Notes: generated from the letters alone by a model not told the origin. A stretch of 64,000 nucleotides of DNA from Geomonas propionica (GCF_016458235.1 NZ_JAEMHK010000001.1:434001-498000); one strand, 5' to 3'; positions 1 to 8,447 are shown, numbered from the stretch's first letter. Numbers and translations are program-made.

Positions 1-635
1 GCCGCGGTGATGGCGGAGAGGATGGCGGTACGGGTGGCGATGGCGGGCTTCACGTTCCTGCCGAAGATCTTCTCTGCGGAGAGGCGCGAATACTTCTCCA
101 GGGGATTGGCGAAGGCGACCAGCGTCGTGCCCTCGTCGTCGACGGCGTAGGGGACGAACAGTTCGTCCCGGAACACCTCGAAGGGGGCTTTCGCGAAGAG
201 CTTGCGGTCCAGTTTGCGGAATTCCAACTCCGCCACGGGGAAGCCGAGCTGGAAGGAAAGCACTTCGGTCAGCCTGCGCTCCTCGATGAAACCCTTCTCG
301 ACGATGATGTCGCCGAGCATCTTGCGCGGAGTGCCACCCTCCTTCTGCAGGTTGAGCGCAGTGAGGAGCTCGCTCTGCTTCAGGTAGCCGAGTTCGACCA
401 GCAGGTCGCCGATCCGGATGGAAAGGCTGTTCTCGCGCAGGGTGCGCACCACGTCCTCGCGCTTGATGTATTCCAGTTCCTGGAGCACGTCAATCAGCGT
501 CTTGGTGGATTGCAGTTTCCCGTGCACGCGCTGGGCGTAAAGCAGCTGCTGGTTGGTGATTACGCCGGCGACTAGGAGTTCCACGATCGGGCCTGCGCCT
601 TGTGGCGCCACGGTGTCCTTGTGATGTTTTTTCAT
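1..635 (-). CDS. GspE/PilB-type assembly ATPase, N-terminal part (3' end outside window)
   Basis: Reading leftward from ATG at 635 gives 211 residues with no stop before the window edge, so the gene is cut, not broken. The N-terminus holds helical half-repeats of the MshEN/GspE_N type. Two are good matches to the 24-residue MshEN signature (R/M-L/I-G..L/I-V..G-L/I....L...L..Q), starting RIGDLLVELGYL at about residue 73 and MLGDIIVEKGFI at about 109; an earlier pair is degenerate. A sandwich domain (VPYAVDDEGTTLVAFANP) follows, as in type II secretion and type IV pilus ATPases. MshEN domains are known c-di-GMP receptors. The Walker motifs would lie outside the window, so ATPase activity is inferred. 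The start has a weak GGAAGA site. Alternative: a stand-alone MshEN protein like the one at 32801-34192. Confidence 0.75.
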   Translation of the reverse strand, partial: MKKHHKDTVAPQGAGPIVELLVAGVITNQQLLYAQRVHGKLQSTKTLIDVLQELEYIKREDVVRTLRENSLSIRIGDLLVELGYLKQSELLTALNLQKEGGTPRKMLGDIIVEKGFIEERRLTEVLSFQLGFPVAELEFRKLDRKLFAKAPFEVFRDELFVPYAVDDEGTTLVAFANPLEKYSRLSAEKIFGRNVKPAIATRTAILSAITA

Positions 636-680
636 GACTCTTCCGCTGTGACTGCCTGATCTGGAGTGTGTGCCGCACCA

Positions 681-719
681 AAAATACAAAAAGGTCCCCG
701 CAAGCAGCAGCGGGGACCT
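681..719 (-). terminator. Intrinsic terminator downstream of tatA
   Basis: A perfect 10-bp stem (692-701 with 710-719, AGGTCCCCGC) has an 8-base loop. Read on the minus strand it is followed at once by a T-rich run (681-691). It lies 35 bp past the tatA stop and separates tatA from the GspE-type gene. Confidence 0.85.
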
Positions 720-753
720 CGGAAAGACGGACTCAAAAACTAATTAGCTGGAG

Positions 754-945
754 CTAGCTCCCTTTTTTATCGTCATCGGGGCGGCTGGCTTTAATCTCAA
801 TTTCATCCTTGCCGCTGGAAGCCTTCTTGAAGTTCCTGATGCTTTTGCCGAGCGCGCCGCCGATCTCCGGGAGCCGGCCGGCACCGAACACCACGAGCAC
901 GATCACCAGGATTATAATGAGCTCCGGCATTCCGAATCCAAACAT
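754..945 (-). CDS. tatA: Twin-arginine translocase subunit TatA/TatE
   Basis: A 63-residue protein starting [20 protein letters not shown]. It has one N-terminal membrane segment, the hinge motif [10 protein letters not shown], an amphipathic helix ([14 protein letters not shown]) and a charged tail (DDDKKGS): the complete TatA layout at normal length. TatA oligomers form the passage for folded proteins across the inner membrane. The start at 945 is chosen over an upstream in-frame start because GGGAGGT lies just before it and the hydrophobic segment begins there. It appears monocistronic, with its own promoter-like sequence and terminator. tatB and tatC are not nearby. Confidence 0.93.
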   Translation of the reverse strand: MFGFGMPELIIILVIVLVVFGAGRLPEIGGALGKSIRNFKKASSGKDEIEIKASRPDDDKKGS

Positions 946-978
946 GTGACCTCCCTTGTTAGTCGCGTAAGATGCTGC

Positions 979-1008
979 AGTATCGCACAGGGGGCTCGGA
1001 AAAATCAA
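979..1008 (-). promoter_or_regulatory. Putative sigma-70 promoter of tatA
   Basis: On the minus strand TTGATT (1008-1003) is followed after 18 bp by GATACT (984-979), about 35 bp upstream of the tatA start. Fit to consensus is moderate. Confidence 0.4.
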
Positions 1009-1053
1009 CAGTTCGATTAATGGTATGGTAAGAGCAAGATTATTAAAAAATTA

Positions 1054-1082
1054 TTGTAAAAATGTTGGAAGTTTGTTAAAAC
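1054..1082 (+). promoter_or_regulatory. Putative sigma-70 promoter of the response regulator
   Basis: TTGTAA (1054-1059), a 17-bp spacer, then TAAAAC (1077-1082), in an AT-rich patch about 36 bp before the ATG at 1118. It is divergent from the tatA promoter. Confidence 0.5.
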
Positions 1083-1117
1083 CTTGCTGCCCCTATCTCT
1101 CTAGAAGGAGGACTCAG

Positions 1118-1564
1118 ATGAACAAGATGATCCTGCTGGTCGAGGACAATCCTGATGACGAGGCTCTGACCCTTAGGGCGATACGCAAGCACATGCCGTA
1201 CGGCATCGTGGTGGCGCGCGACGGCGCCGAGGCGCTTGATCACCTGTTCGGCGCCGGGCGCAGCGGCGGCGAGCCGACGCCGACTCCTCTTTTGGTGCTG
1301 CTCGATCTGAAGCTCCCCAAGGTGAACGGGCTGGAGGTGCTGCGCCGCATGAGGGAGGAGGCGAAAACCCGTTCCATCCCCGTGATTGTGTTCACCTCGT
1401 CCACCGAGGAGCAGGACATCCTGGACAGCTACCGCCTGGGCGCCAACAGCTACATCCGCAAGCCCGTGGACTACGGCCAGTTCTGCGAAAACATGAAGCA
1501 GGTGATGACCTACTGGCTGAGCGTGAACCAGCTTCCCCCACATCGCACCTGCGCCGCGGCCTGA
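1118..1564 (+). CDS. Single-domain response regulator (Rcp1/CheY-like)
   Basis: A 148-residue lone receiver with no output domain. Visible are the acidic pocket (VEDNPDD, residues 8-14), the phospho-acceptor Asp63 in LLDLKLP, Thr93 (FTSS) and Lys115 (IRKP). This is a full set of catalytic residues, so it should accept phosphate. The long loop after helix 2 (GAGRSGGEPTPTP) is typical of the Rcp1 subfamily that pairs with phytochrome-like or hybrid kinases. No kinase gene is adjacent, so its partner is unknown. The start at 1118 follows AAGGAGG; an upstream in-frame start lacks a ribosome site. uvrB follows after 45 bp. Confidence 0.88.
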   Translation: MNKMILLVEDNPDDEALTLRAIRKHMPYGIVVARDGAEALDHLFGAGRSGGEPTPTPLLVLLDLKLPKVNGLEVLRRMREEAKTRSIPVIVFTSSTEEQDILDSYRLGANSYIRKPVDYGQFCENMKQVMTYWLSVNQLPPHRTCAAA

Positions 1565-1572
1565 TACCCCTG

Positions 1573-1601
1573 TTGCCAAGGCGCACCTCATCCTGTTAAT
1601 A
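1573..1601 (+). promoter_or_regulatory. Putative sigma-70 promoter directly upstream of uvrB
   Basis: TTGCCA (1573-1578), a 17-bp spacer, then TTAATA (1596-1601). The -10 ends 8 bp before the uvrB ATG, so a transcript from here would be almost leaderless. No Shine-Dalgarno sequence precedes that ATG. Confidence 0.45.
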
Positions 1602-1609
1602 TCCAGCGC

Positions 1610-3598
1610 ATGGACAAATTCGAACTGGTAACTGGTTTCCAGGCGCGGGGCGATCAGCCGCGCGCCATCGAAGAGCTTTCCGAAGGGGTGCTGCGCGGCG
1701 ACCAGCACCAGGTCCTGCTCGGGGTCACCGGCTCCGGCAAGACCTTCACCATGGCGCAGGTGATCGCCCGGTGCAACCGCCCCGCCCTAGTGCTCGCCCC
1801 CAACAAGACCCTGGCGGCCCAGCTCTACGGAGAGTTCAAGGAGCTGTTCCCCAACAACGCCGTCGAGTACTTCGTTTCCTATTACGACTATTACCAGCCT
1901 GAAGCCTACATCCCTTCTTCGGATACCTTCATCGAGAAAGACTCCTCCATCAACGACGAAATCGACAAGTTCCGCCATGCCGCCACCAGGAGCCTCTTGA
2001 CCCGGCGCGACGTGATCATCGTCGCCTCCGTTTCCTGCATCTACGGCATCGGCTCGCCGGAATCGTACCAGGAGATGCAGATCCGGGTGCGCGAGGGGGA
2101 TGAGCTCGGGCGCGACGAGCTATTGAAACGCCTGGTGGAGATCCAGTACGAGCGCAATGACGTCGACTTCCACCGCGGCAGCTTCCGGGTGCGCGGCGAC
2201 ACCGTCGAGGTGTTCCCGGCGCACGACGACGAACGCGCCATCCGGATCGAGTTTTGGGGCGACACTGTAGAGGCGATCTCTGAGATCGACCCCCTGCGCG
2301 GCGTGCAGCTTCAGAAACTGCCGCGCTTCGCCATCTACCCCGCCTCGCACTACGTGGCGAGCCGCCAGACCTTGGAGCGGGCGGTCGAGCAGATCCGGGT
2401 CGAGCTGGAGGAGCGCATCCGCTACTTCAAGGATCAGAACATGCTCCTCGAGGCGCAGCGCATTGAGCAGCGCACCTTCTTCGACATCGAGATGATGGAG
2501 CAGATGGGCTTTTGCCAGGGAATCGAGAACTACTCGCGGCACTTCGATGGGCGCCGGGCGGGGGACCCTCCCTACACGCTGATCGACTACTTCCCCGACG
2601 ACTTCCTGCTGGTGGTGGACGAGTCCCACATCACCGTGTCGCAGGTGGGAGGGATGTACCGCGGCGACCGGAGCCGCAAGGAGACCTTGGTGAACTTCGG
2701 TTTCCGGCTCCCCTCGGCACTGGACAACCGGCCGCTCACCTTCCAGGAGTTCAGTCGGAAGCTGAACCAGGCGGTGTACGTCTCGGCGACCCCGGCGGAG
2801 TACGAGCTGAAGATGGCCGGCGGCGTCGTGGTCGAGCAGCTGATCCGCCCCACCGGCCTGATCGACCCGGTGATCGAGGTGCGTCCCGCGGCCGGGCAGG
2901 TGGACGATCTGCTGCACGAGGTGCGCGTGACCGCAGAGCGGGGCGAGCGCATCCTAGTCACCACCCTCACCAAGAGGATGGCGGAGGAGCTTACCGACTA
3001 CTACCGGGAGCTCGGTATCCGGGTGCGCTACCTGCACTCGGACATCGATACCTTCCAGCGCATGGAGATACTGCGCGACCTGCGGCTTGGGGAATTCGAC
3101 GTGCTGGTGGGCATCAACCTGCTGCGCGAAGGGCTGGACCTACCCGAGGTGTCGCTGGTGGCCATTCTCGACGCGGACAAGGAAGGTTTCCTGCGCTCGA
3201 CCCGCTCCCTGATCCAGACCTGCGGTCGCGCCGCGAGGAACGTGGCCGGGCGCGTGCTCATGTACGCGGACAAGGTGACCGGCTCCATGCAGTCCGCCAT
3301 CGACGAGACCATCAGAAGGCGCGAATTGCAGCAGGCCTACAACAGCGAGCATGGCATCACGCCGGAGAGCGTGAAGAGGCTGATCGCCAACGTGCTGCAG
3401 GCTCCCGAGGAGAAGGACTATGTCACAGTCCCGGTGAAGGGCGAGGATTTCCTGAACCCCAAGGCCCTGGAGAAGACGTTGAAACGGCTGAAAAAAGAGA
3501 TGTTGGCCGCGGCGAAAGCCCAGGAGTTCGAGAGGGCGGCGGAACTGCGCGACAAGATCAAGAGGCTCGAAGTGGCGGAGATCACCAAAGGAAGTTGA
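1610..3598 (+). CDS. uvrB: Excinuclease ABC subunit B
   Basis: 662 residues, normal UvrB length. UvrB receives damaged DNA from UvrA, verifies the lesion and recruits UvrC. Seen are Walker A (GVTGSGKT), the beta-hairpin region ([20 protein letters not shown]), the DEAD-like box DESH, helicase motifs V/VI ([22 protein letters not shown]) and a C-terminal UVR domain ([16 protein letters not shown]). The N-terminus [14 protein letters not shown] matches the family start, so ATG 1610 is right despite having no visible ribosome site. uvrA (54032) and mfd (41796) are in this window but far away; uvrC is not seen. Confidence 0.98.
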   Translation: MDKFELVTGFQARGDQPRAIEELSEGVLRGDQHQVLLGVTGSGKTFTMAQVIARCNRPALVLAPNKTLAAQLYGEFKELFPNNAVEYFVSYYDYYQPEAYIPSSDTFIEKDSSINDEIDKFRHAATRSLLTRRDVIIVASVSCIYGIGSPESYQEMQIRVREGDELGRDELLKRLVEIQYERNDVDFHRGSFRVRGDTVEVFPAHDDERAIRIEFWGDTVEAISEIDPLRGVQLQKLPRFAIYPASHYVASRQTLERAVEQIRVELEERIRYFKDQNMLLEAQRIEQRTFFDIEMMEQMGFCQGIENYSRHFDGRRAGDPPYTLIDYFPDDFLLVVDESHITVSQVGGMYRGDRSRKETLVNFGFRLPSALDNRPLTFQEFSRKLNQAVYVSATPAEYELKMAGGVVVEQLIRPTGLIDPVIEVRPAAGQVDDLLHEVRVTAERGERILVTTLTKRMAEELTDYYRELGIRVRYLHSDIDTFQRMEILRDLRLGEFDVLVGINLLREGLDLPEVSLVAILDADKEGFLRSTRSLIQTCGRAARNVAGRVLMYADKVTGSMQSAIDETIRRRELQQAYNSEHGITPESVKRLIANVLQAPEEKDYVTVPVKGEDFLNPKALEKTLKRLKKEMLAAAKAQEFERAAELRDKIKRLEVAEITKGS

Positions 3599-3626
3599 CC
3601 ATTGAAAATGAACAATTGACAACGAA

Positions 3627-3665
3627 AAGCCCCTCGATTCCGTCACGGATGAGGGGCTTCTTTAT
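3627..3665 (+). terminator. Intrinsic terminator downstream of uvrB
   Basis: AAGCCCCTC (3627-3635) pairs with GAGGGGCTT (3651-3659), followed by CTTTATCTCTT. It lies 28 bp after the uvrB stop. Confidence 0.8.
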
Positions 3666-3668
3666 CTC

Positions 3669-3712
3669 TTAAACTCCCTCCACTGGAGGGGGAGGGGCGG
3701 GGAGGGGGGAGA
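3669..3712. repeat. GC-rich palindromic repeat (CCCTC/GAGGG family)
   Basis: An ACTCCCTCCACTGGAGGG... palindrome followed by purine runs (GGGGAGGGGCGGGGAGGGG). Related copies are at 8311, 17967, 23757 and 29322. It lies between the convergent uvrB and pcnB. Confidence 0.55.
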
Positions 3713-3727
3713 ATCTGACGGGGCCAC

Positions 3728-5170
3728 TTATTCCGGCGCCGCACCCGGCTTCTTGCGCCGCCGTCTCCGCCGCCGCTTCTTCTTCGCCGCTTCGCCAGCC
3801 GCCGCCTCGCCTCTCGGTTCCGGCGCGGCCTCGACGACCCCTTCGGATTGTTGCGCGGCAAAGCGCTCCCACCAGTCGGCCAGCGACCGCTTGGGCGGGG
3901 TGAGCTGCTCCATGAAACGCAAGTACTGCAGTGCGTCGTGGAAGGCGGGGCGCGCCACCACTCCGCGGCCGTTTCTCCCGGGGGTCTTCTGGAAGCGCTG
4001 CTGCATGTTGAGGATATCCCGCACCGCGACGATCGCCCGATTCGGCACCGAAACCGTCGGCGCGAGCTCCCCGGCGAAGGCAGCTACTGCCGCGTCGGTT
4101 GCCTGCTGCGGCGGCAATCCCCCGTCCCGGAACTGGGCCACCTTCTCCTCCAGGTACTCGCCGAACATCAAGGCGATCAACAACGAAGGTGTGACCGGAT
4201 TTCCCTGGCCCAACTGCTCGTCGACCCACTCCAGCGCCTTGCTCACCCGGACGTGGGGATAGCAGTCGGACTCGCGCGAGAGCCAGGCGTCGAAGTGGGG
4301 GAAAAGCGGCTCGAACAGCCCGTTGTGGCGCATCATCTGGTAAGTCCGCTCGCCGGCTCCCATCAGGAGCAGCTTCAGCACCTCCTCGTAAAGGCGCGGC
4401 GGCGTGGCCTTGTTGATGGTGCCGCAGAGGGCCTCTATGGCGGCCTCAGTCCGCGGCTCGATGTTGAAGCCGAGCATGGAGGCGAACCGGATGGCGCGGA
4501 TCATGCGCACCGGGTCCTCGGTGAAGCGGACCATGGGGTCGCCGATGGTGCGGATCAACCCGTTTTTCAGGTCCTCCATGCCGCCCACGTGGTCGATGAT
4601 GGAGAAGTCTGCGATGTTGTAGAACAGGGCGTTTACGGTGAAATCGCGGCGGATGGCGTCTTCTTCCGGGGTGCCGAAGACGTTGTCCCGGAGCACCATG
4701 CCGTCCTCGCTTTTGAGGATGGGCGGGCCGTGGTGGAGCCGGCGCCTTCTCCGACCGTCGCGTTCCTCCTCGAGCTGCTCGGCCTCGGCAGGAGCCTCGG
4801 CGGGTTCTTCGGGCAAAGCCTCGGGGGCTCCCTCGGCGGCGGCTTCAGCCGCATCGACGGTGGAACGGAAGGTGGCGACTTCGATGATCTCGTCGTGGAA
4901 ATGAATGTGGGCCAGGCGGAAGCGGCGGCCGATCAGGCGGCAGTTGCGGAACAGCTTCTTGAGCTGGTTCGGGGTGGCGTCGGTGACGACGTCGAAGTCC
5001 TTGGGCTCGCGCCCCAGGAGCAGGTCCCGGACGCCGCCGCCCACCAGGTAGGCGATGAAGCCGTGCTCTCTGAGCTTGTAGAGCACCTTGACGCCGTTGG
5101 GGCTGAGCAGCGAGCGGGAGATGGAATGCTCCGCGCGCGGGATGATGAGTTTTTCCATGTTAGTGTTCAT
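3728..5170 (-). CDS. pcnB: Poly(A) polymerase / tRNA nucleotidyltransferase family (PcnB)
   Basis: 480 residues. The class II nucleotidyltransferase head is complete: GGGVRDLLLGREPKDFDVVTDA with the DxD metal pair, then RRDFTVNALFYN and the RNA-binding neck (IRAIRFASMLGFNIEPRTEAAI). The Arg/Lys-rich tail (KKKRRRRRRRKK) is typical of bacterial poly(A) polymerases, which add 3' A-tails that promote RNA decay. An Ala/Glu/Pro-rich insert (about residues 110-150) interrupts the head and looks like a flexible linker. CCA-adding activity cannot be excluded from sequence. The start is uncertain: neither ATG 5170 nor ATG 5158 (MEKLIIPR) has a clear ribosome site. Confidence 0.9.
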   Translation of the reverse strand: MNTNMEKLIIPRAEHSISRSLLSPNGVKVLYKLREHGFIAYLVGGGVRDLLLGREPKDFDVVTDATPNQLKKLFRNCRLIGRRFRLAHIHFHDEIIEVATFRSTVDAAEAAAEGAPEALPEEPAEAPAEAEQLEEERDGRRRRRLHHGPPILKSEDGMVLRDNVFGTPEEDAIRRDFTVNALFYNIADFSIIDHVGGMEDLKNGLIRTIGDPMVRFTEDPVRMIRAIRFASMLGFNIEPRTEAAIEALCGTINKATPPRLYEEVLKLLLMGAGERTYQMMRHNGLFEPLFPHFDAWLSRESDCYPHVRVSKALEWVDEQLGQGNPVTPSLLIALMFGEYLEEKVAQFRDGGLPPQQATDAAVAAFAGELAPTVSVPNRAIVAVRDILNMQQRFQKTPGRNGRGVVARPAFHDALQYLRFMEQLTPPKRSLADWWERFAAQQSEGVVEAAPEPRGEAAAGEAAKKKRRRRRRRKKPGAAPE

Positions 5171-5226
5171 TCGCGGGAAAGTAGCATAAATCCGCCACAA
5201 AGGCAAAGGGTGCGGAGTTGATTTAA

Positions 5227-5240
5227 TTGACTTTCGTCAT
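5227..5240. promoter_or_regulatory. FNR/CRP-family-type palindrome upstream of the YgbA_NO-type gene
   Basis: TTGAC-N4-GTCAT (5227-5240) is a near-perfect 14-bp dyad of the FNR/DNR/HcpR kind, centred about 42 bp before the ATG at 5276. FNR-family sites commonly control NO and anaerobic stress genes, which fits the downstream product. Assignment rests on the motif only. Confidence 0.4.
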
Positions 5241-5275
5241 GACTTAAGGCGATTTGTTCTGCTATGGTGGCGACC

Positions 5276-5578
5276 ATGGAAAAGAGAGTGAAGCAGGAAA
5301 AAGATATCAGGGTTCTGGAAACCTTCATCGGCTTCTACTGCCGGAGCAAGCACAAAAGCCCGAAAGGTGTGCTCTGTGAGGAGTGCTCCGATCTTTTGGC
5401 TTATGCCAAGCTGAAGCGGGAGAAATGTCCGCTCGACCCCAAACCCACTTGCAAGCACTGTCACGTACACTGCTACGGCAAGGTGCAGCGCGGCAAGATC
5501 CGCGAGATCATGGGCTACTCCGGCAAGCACCTCATGCTGCGCGGCCGCCTCGATCTGCTCTGGCACTACTTCTTTTAA
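5276..5578 (+). CDS. Nitrous oxide-stimulated promoter family protein (YgbA_NO type)
   Basis: 100 residues, cysteine-rich: CRSKH, CEECSDLL, CPLDPKPTCKHCHVHCY, ending GYSGKHLMLRGRLDLLWHYFF. The Cys spacing and the MGYSGxxxxxxxP/RxxxLxH tail match the YgbA_NO domain family as I recall it. Members are linked to nitric oxide stress; biochemical function is not known. The cysteines could bind zinc or an Fe-S cluster (inference). Start 5276 (MEKRVKQ) is preferred over 5264 because GGTGG precedes it. An FNR-type palindrome lies upstream and a heptamer-armed repeat follows the stop. Confidence 0.75.
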   Translation: MEKRVKQEKDIRVLETFIGFYCRSKHKSPKGVLCEECSDLLAYAKLKREKCPLDPKPTCKHCHVHCYGKVQRGKIREIMGYSGKHLMLRGRLDLLWHYFF

Positions 5579-5581
5579 CGG

Positions 5582-5698
5582 CCGTTCTACGTTCTGTGTT
5601 CTACGTTCTACGTTAGAAACAGAATGTCAGTCTCGCAGCCAGCGGCGATCTAGGCTTTTGCCTTTAACTTAGAATATAGAACTTAGAACATAGAACGG
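5582..5698. repeat. Heptamer-armed inverted repeat element, copy 1
   Basis: Two 34-bp arms (5582-5615 and 5665-5698) are inverted copies matching at 28 of 34 positions. Each arm is built from tandem GTTCTAN heptamers (CCGTTCTACGTTCT...; right arm ...CATAGAACGG). About 49 bp of unrelated sequence lies between. It fills the space between the stop at 5578 and the next gene. A second copy is at 11461-11600. Confidence 0.8.
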
Positions 5699-5715
5699 AT
5701 TTTAGGGGGATAAGG

Positions 5716-6495
<780 letters not shown>

Positions 6496-6569
6496 CAGGT
6501 GCTGCCTGGGAGTTGAGCGGGGCTTCGTTAGGATCAAAGGACCAATAGGACGCTTTTTATCTTTTTTGA

Positions 6570-6598
6570 TTGACACGGGATTGGACCGCTGGTACAGT
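6570..6598 (+). promoter_or_regulatory. Putative sigma-70 promoter of the peroxiredoxin gene
   Basis: A perfect -35 TTGACA (6570-6575), 17-bp spacer, then TACAGT (6593-6598), 44 bp before the start codon at 6643. Confidence 0.55.
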
Positions 6599-6642
6599 TG
6601 CTCCCATTAGAATCCCAATCAGCCCAAAGGAGAACAGCACCT

Positions 6643-7248
6643 ATGAGTCTCACTACCTTGGTAACTAAGGAAGCCCCCGATTTTACGGCACAGGCGGTAA
6701 TGCCCGATAACTCCTTCACAGGGCTCACTCTGTCCAAATATCGCGGCAAGTACGTAGTCCTCTTTTTCTACCCGCTCGACTTCACCTTTGTTTGCCCCTC
6801 CGAGATCCTCGCCTTCGACAAGAGGGTGGCGGAATTCAAGGAGAAGAACTGCGAAGTCATCGGCGTCTCGGTGGACTCCAGGTTCACCCACTTGGCCTGG
6901 AAAAACACCGCGGTAGAAAACGGCGGCATCGGCAATGTCCAGTACCCGCTGGTCGAGGACCTCGACAAGGGCATCGCCAGGAGCTACGGCATTCTGCTGA
7001 ACGAGTCGGTTGCGCTACGCGGGCTCTTCCTCATCGATACCAAGGGCGTCGTACGCCACTCCGTCATCAACGATCTGCCGCTGGGCCGCAGCGTCGGTGA
7101 GGCGCTTAGGATGCTGGATGCACTCCAATTCGTCGAGACCCACGGCGGCGAAGTCTGCCCGGCTAACTGGCAGGAAGGTGAGGAGTCTATGAAGGCTTCC
7201 ACCACCGGAGTCGCCGAATATCTCGCCAAGAAGCACGGCAAGAAGTAA
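6643..7248 (+). CDS. Typical 2-Cys peroxiredoxin (AhpC/TSA family)
   Basis: 201 residues. The peroxidatic Cys51 sits in DFTFVCPSEI with the Pro/Thr/Arg environment of the family; the resolving Cys172 is in GGEVCPANW. Peroxiredoxins of this class reduce H2O2 and organic peroxides in the cytoplasm using thioredoxin or AhpF-type donors; no dedicated reductase gene is adjacent. Start 6643 follows AAAGGAG; the longer in-frame start at 6598 would overlap the promoter. It has its own promoter-like sequence and a strong terminator, so it is a single-gene unit. Confidence 0.95.
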   Translation: MSLTTLVTKEAPDFTAQAVMPDNSFTGLTLSKYRGKYVVLFFYPLDFTFVCPSEILAFDKRVAEFKEKNCEVIGVSVDSRFTHLAWKNTAVENGGIGNVQYPLVEDLDKGIARSYGILLNESVALRGLFLIDTKGVVRHSVINDLPLGRSVGEALRMLDALQFVETHGGEVCPANWQEGEESMKASTTGVAEYLAKKHGKK

Positions 7249-7275
7249 CACCCACCAGCAGACATTGAATAAGAA

Positions 7276-7306
7276 AAGGCGCGGTTTTTCCAACCGCGCC
7301 TTTTTT
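7276..7306 (+). terminator. Intrinsic terminator of the peroxiredoxin gene
   Basis: An 11-bp stem AAGGCGCGGTT / AACCGCGCCTT (7276-7302) with a short T-rich loop, followed by TTTT. Confidence 0.92.
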
Positions 7307-7341
7307 GTTGTGCTCTCTTCCATGACAAAGGTAGTGCTGTC

Positions 7342-7370
7342 TTGCCAATGAAACCCATCTATGCTACAAG
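7342..7370 (+). promoter_or_regulatory. Putative sigma-70 promoter of the TIGR04073 pair
   Basis: TTGCCA (7342-7347), 17 bp, TACAAG (7365-7370). An ATGCTA/TAGCAT inverted repeat (7361-7380) overlaps the -10 and the expected transcription start. Confidence 0.4.
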
Positions 7371-7411
7371 AACATAGCATTTATCGACATGTAGCTCAAA
7401 AAGGAGTCGAC

Positions 7412-7822
7412 ATGCGTACCAAGCTGACTTTGTTATCCCTGTTGCTGCTCATGGTTTTTGCCACCTCTTCGTTTGCTTTGGAAGGTCAGCAACCGGAGGC
7501 CGTTGCCGAGAAGATGGCGTTCAAGCTGGTTCGCGGGGTGACCAATACGGTGACCTCCGTGGTCGAGGTGCCCAAGCAGTCCTACCTGATGGTGCGGGAT
7601 CGCGGCGCCATCGGGTACGTGGTCGGACCCTTGAAGGGCGCCGGCATGGCCTTCTACCGCCTCTTTACCGGCTTGACCGAAACCGTCTTTTTCGCTGTGC
7701 CACAGCCCGGCTACTACGATCCCCTGATCACCCCGGAATTCGTATGGCAAGGTTGGGACGAAAAACGGGTCGAACCGAGAGGCCAGAGCGAGGCGCAACC
7801 AGTTCCGACCAAGGGAGAGTAG
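7412..7822 (+). CDS. Exosortase-associated TIGR04073-family secreted protein (first of pair)
   Basis: 136 residues with a clear signal peptide (MRTKLTLLSLLLLMVFATSSFA, cleavage near residue 22). The mature part has KLVRGVTNTVTSVVEVPKQ, GPLKGAGMAFYRLFTGLTETVFF and a closing PGYYDPLITPEFVW segment, the family pattern I recognise as TIGR04073. Members occur in genomes with exosortase/PEP-CTERM systems; function is unknown. The start follows AAAAAGGAG. It shares the motif order with the next gene, which begins at the base after this stop, so the two are co-transcribed duplicates. Confidence 0.75.
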   Translation: MRTKLTLLSLLLLMVFATSSFALEGQQPEAVAEKMAFKLVRGVTNTVTSVVEVPKQSYLMVRDRGAIGYVVGPLKGAGMAFYRLFTGLTETVFFAVPQPGYYDPLITPEFVWQGWDEKRVEPRGQSEAQPVPTKGE

Positions 7823-8197
7823 ATGATGCAGAAGCGGTTTGTTGTTCTGGCCATACTGGTGCTGTCCCTGGTCCTGACGGCTGAAAAGGGACATGCGGTC
7901 GATACCCGCACCGTGGATTCCACCTCTCCGCAAGAGATAGTGGACGGTATGGCCAACAAGCTGGTCCGGGGTGTTGCCAATATCGCGACCGGGTGGCTGG
8001 AGTTCCCGAAGCAGATCTATACCACTTGCAAGGAAGAAGGGGCCGCCAAGTGCGTCACCGTGGGTCCGTTGAAAGGGATAGGCATGACCCTGGTACGTAC
8101 GGCATCGGGTGTAGGTGAGACCGCCACCTTCTTCCTGGCGTACCCGGGCTTCTACGACCCCTTCCTCGACCCGGCTTACGCCTGGCAGAAGGAGTAG
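7823..8197 (+). CDS. Exosortase-associated TIGR04073-family secreted protein (second of pair)
   Basis: 124 residues, signal peptide MMQKRFVVLAILVLSLVLTAEKGHA. The mature sequence repeats the first copy's landmarks: NKLVRGVANIATGWLEFPKQ, VGPLKGIGMTLVRTASGVGETATFF and PGFYDPFLDPAYAW. It differs by a Cys pair (TTCKEEGAAKC) that could form a periplasmic disulfide. ATG 7823 and ATG 7826 are both possible behind GGGAG. Function is unknown; duplication and joint transcription suggest the two proteins act in the same place or bind each other (inference). Confidence 0.75.
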   Translation: MMQKRFVVLAILVLSLVLTAEKGHAVDTRTVDSTSPQEIVDGMANKLVRGVANIATGWLEFPKQIYTTCKEEGAAKCVTVGPLKGIGMTLVRTASGVGETATFFLAYPGFYDPFLDPAYAWQKE

Positions 8198-8226
8198 GCG
8201 GACCAAGCACCGCTTTCCAGAAACGC

Positions 8227-8276
8227 AAAAAGATCCAAGGCCCGTTCCGCAATCGGAACCCTTGGATCTTTTTTTT
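8227..8276 (+). terminator. Intrinsic terminator of the TIGR04073 pair
   Basis: A long stem with outer arms AAAAGATCCAAG / CTTGGATCTTTT and inner GTTCCG / CGGAAC, followed by a run of T. Confidence 0.92.
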
Positions 8277-8310
8277 ACGCTCGGAAACACACTGAAGCGG
8301 GCGATGACAT

Positions 8311-8353
8311 ATCCCCTCGCCCTCCGGGAGAGGGGCAGGGGTGAGGGCGCTGG
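8311..8353. repeat. GC-rich palindromic repeat (CCCTC/GAGGG family)
   Basis: CCCCTCGCCCTCCGGGAGAG followed by GGGCAGGGGTGAGGG. It shares words with the copy at 29322-29415. It lies between two terminators in a convergent intergenic gap. Confidence 0.6.
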
Positions 8354-8391
8354 CCATGCAGGGAAATACGGGCTTTGGCTTCCTCCGGAAA

Positions 8392-8423
8392 TAAAAAAAG
8401 GCCGCATCGTGAGATGCGGCCTT
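8392..8423 (-). terminator. Intrinsic terminator of the Lys/Ala-rich protein gene
   Basis: AAGGCCGCATC / GATGCGGCCTT (8398-8423) with a GTGA loop. On the minus strand it is followed by TTTTTTAT. Confidence 0.88.
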
Positions 8424-8447
8424 TCGCAATTACCCGTTAAGGGGAAA

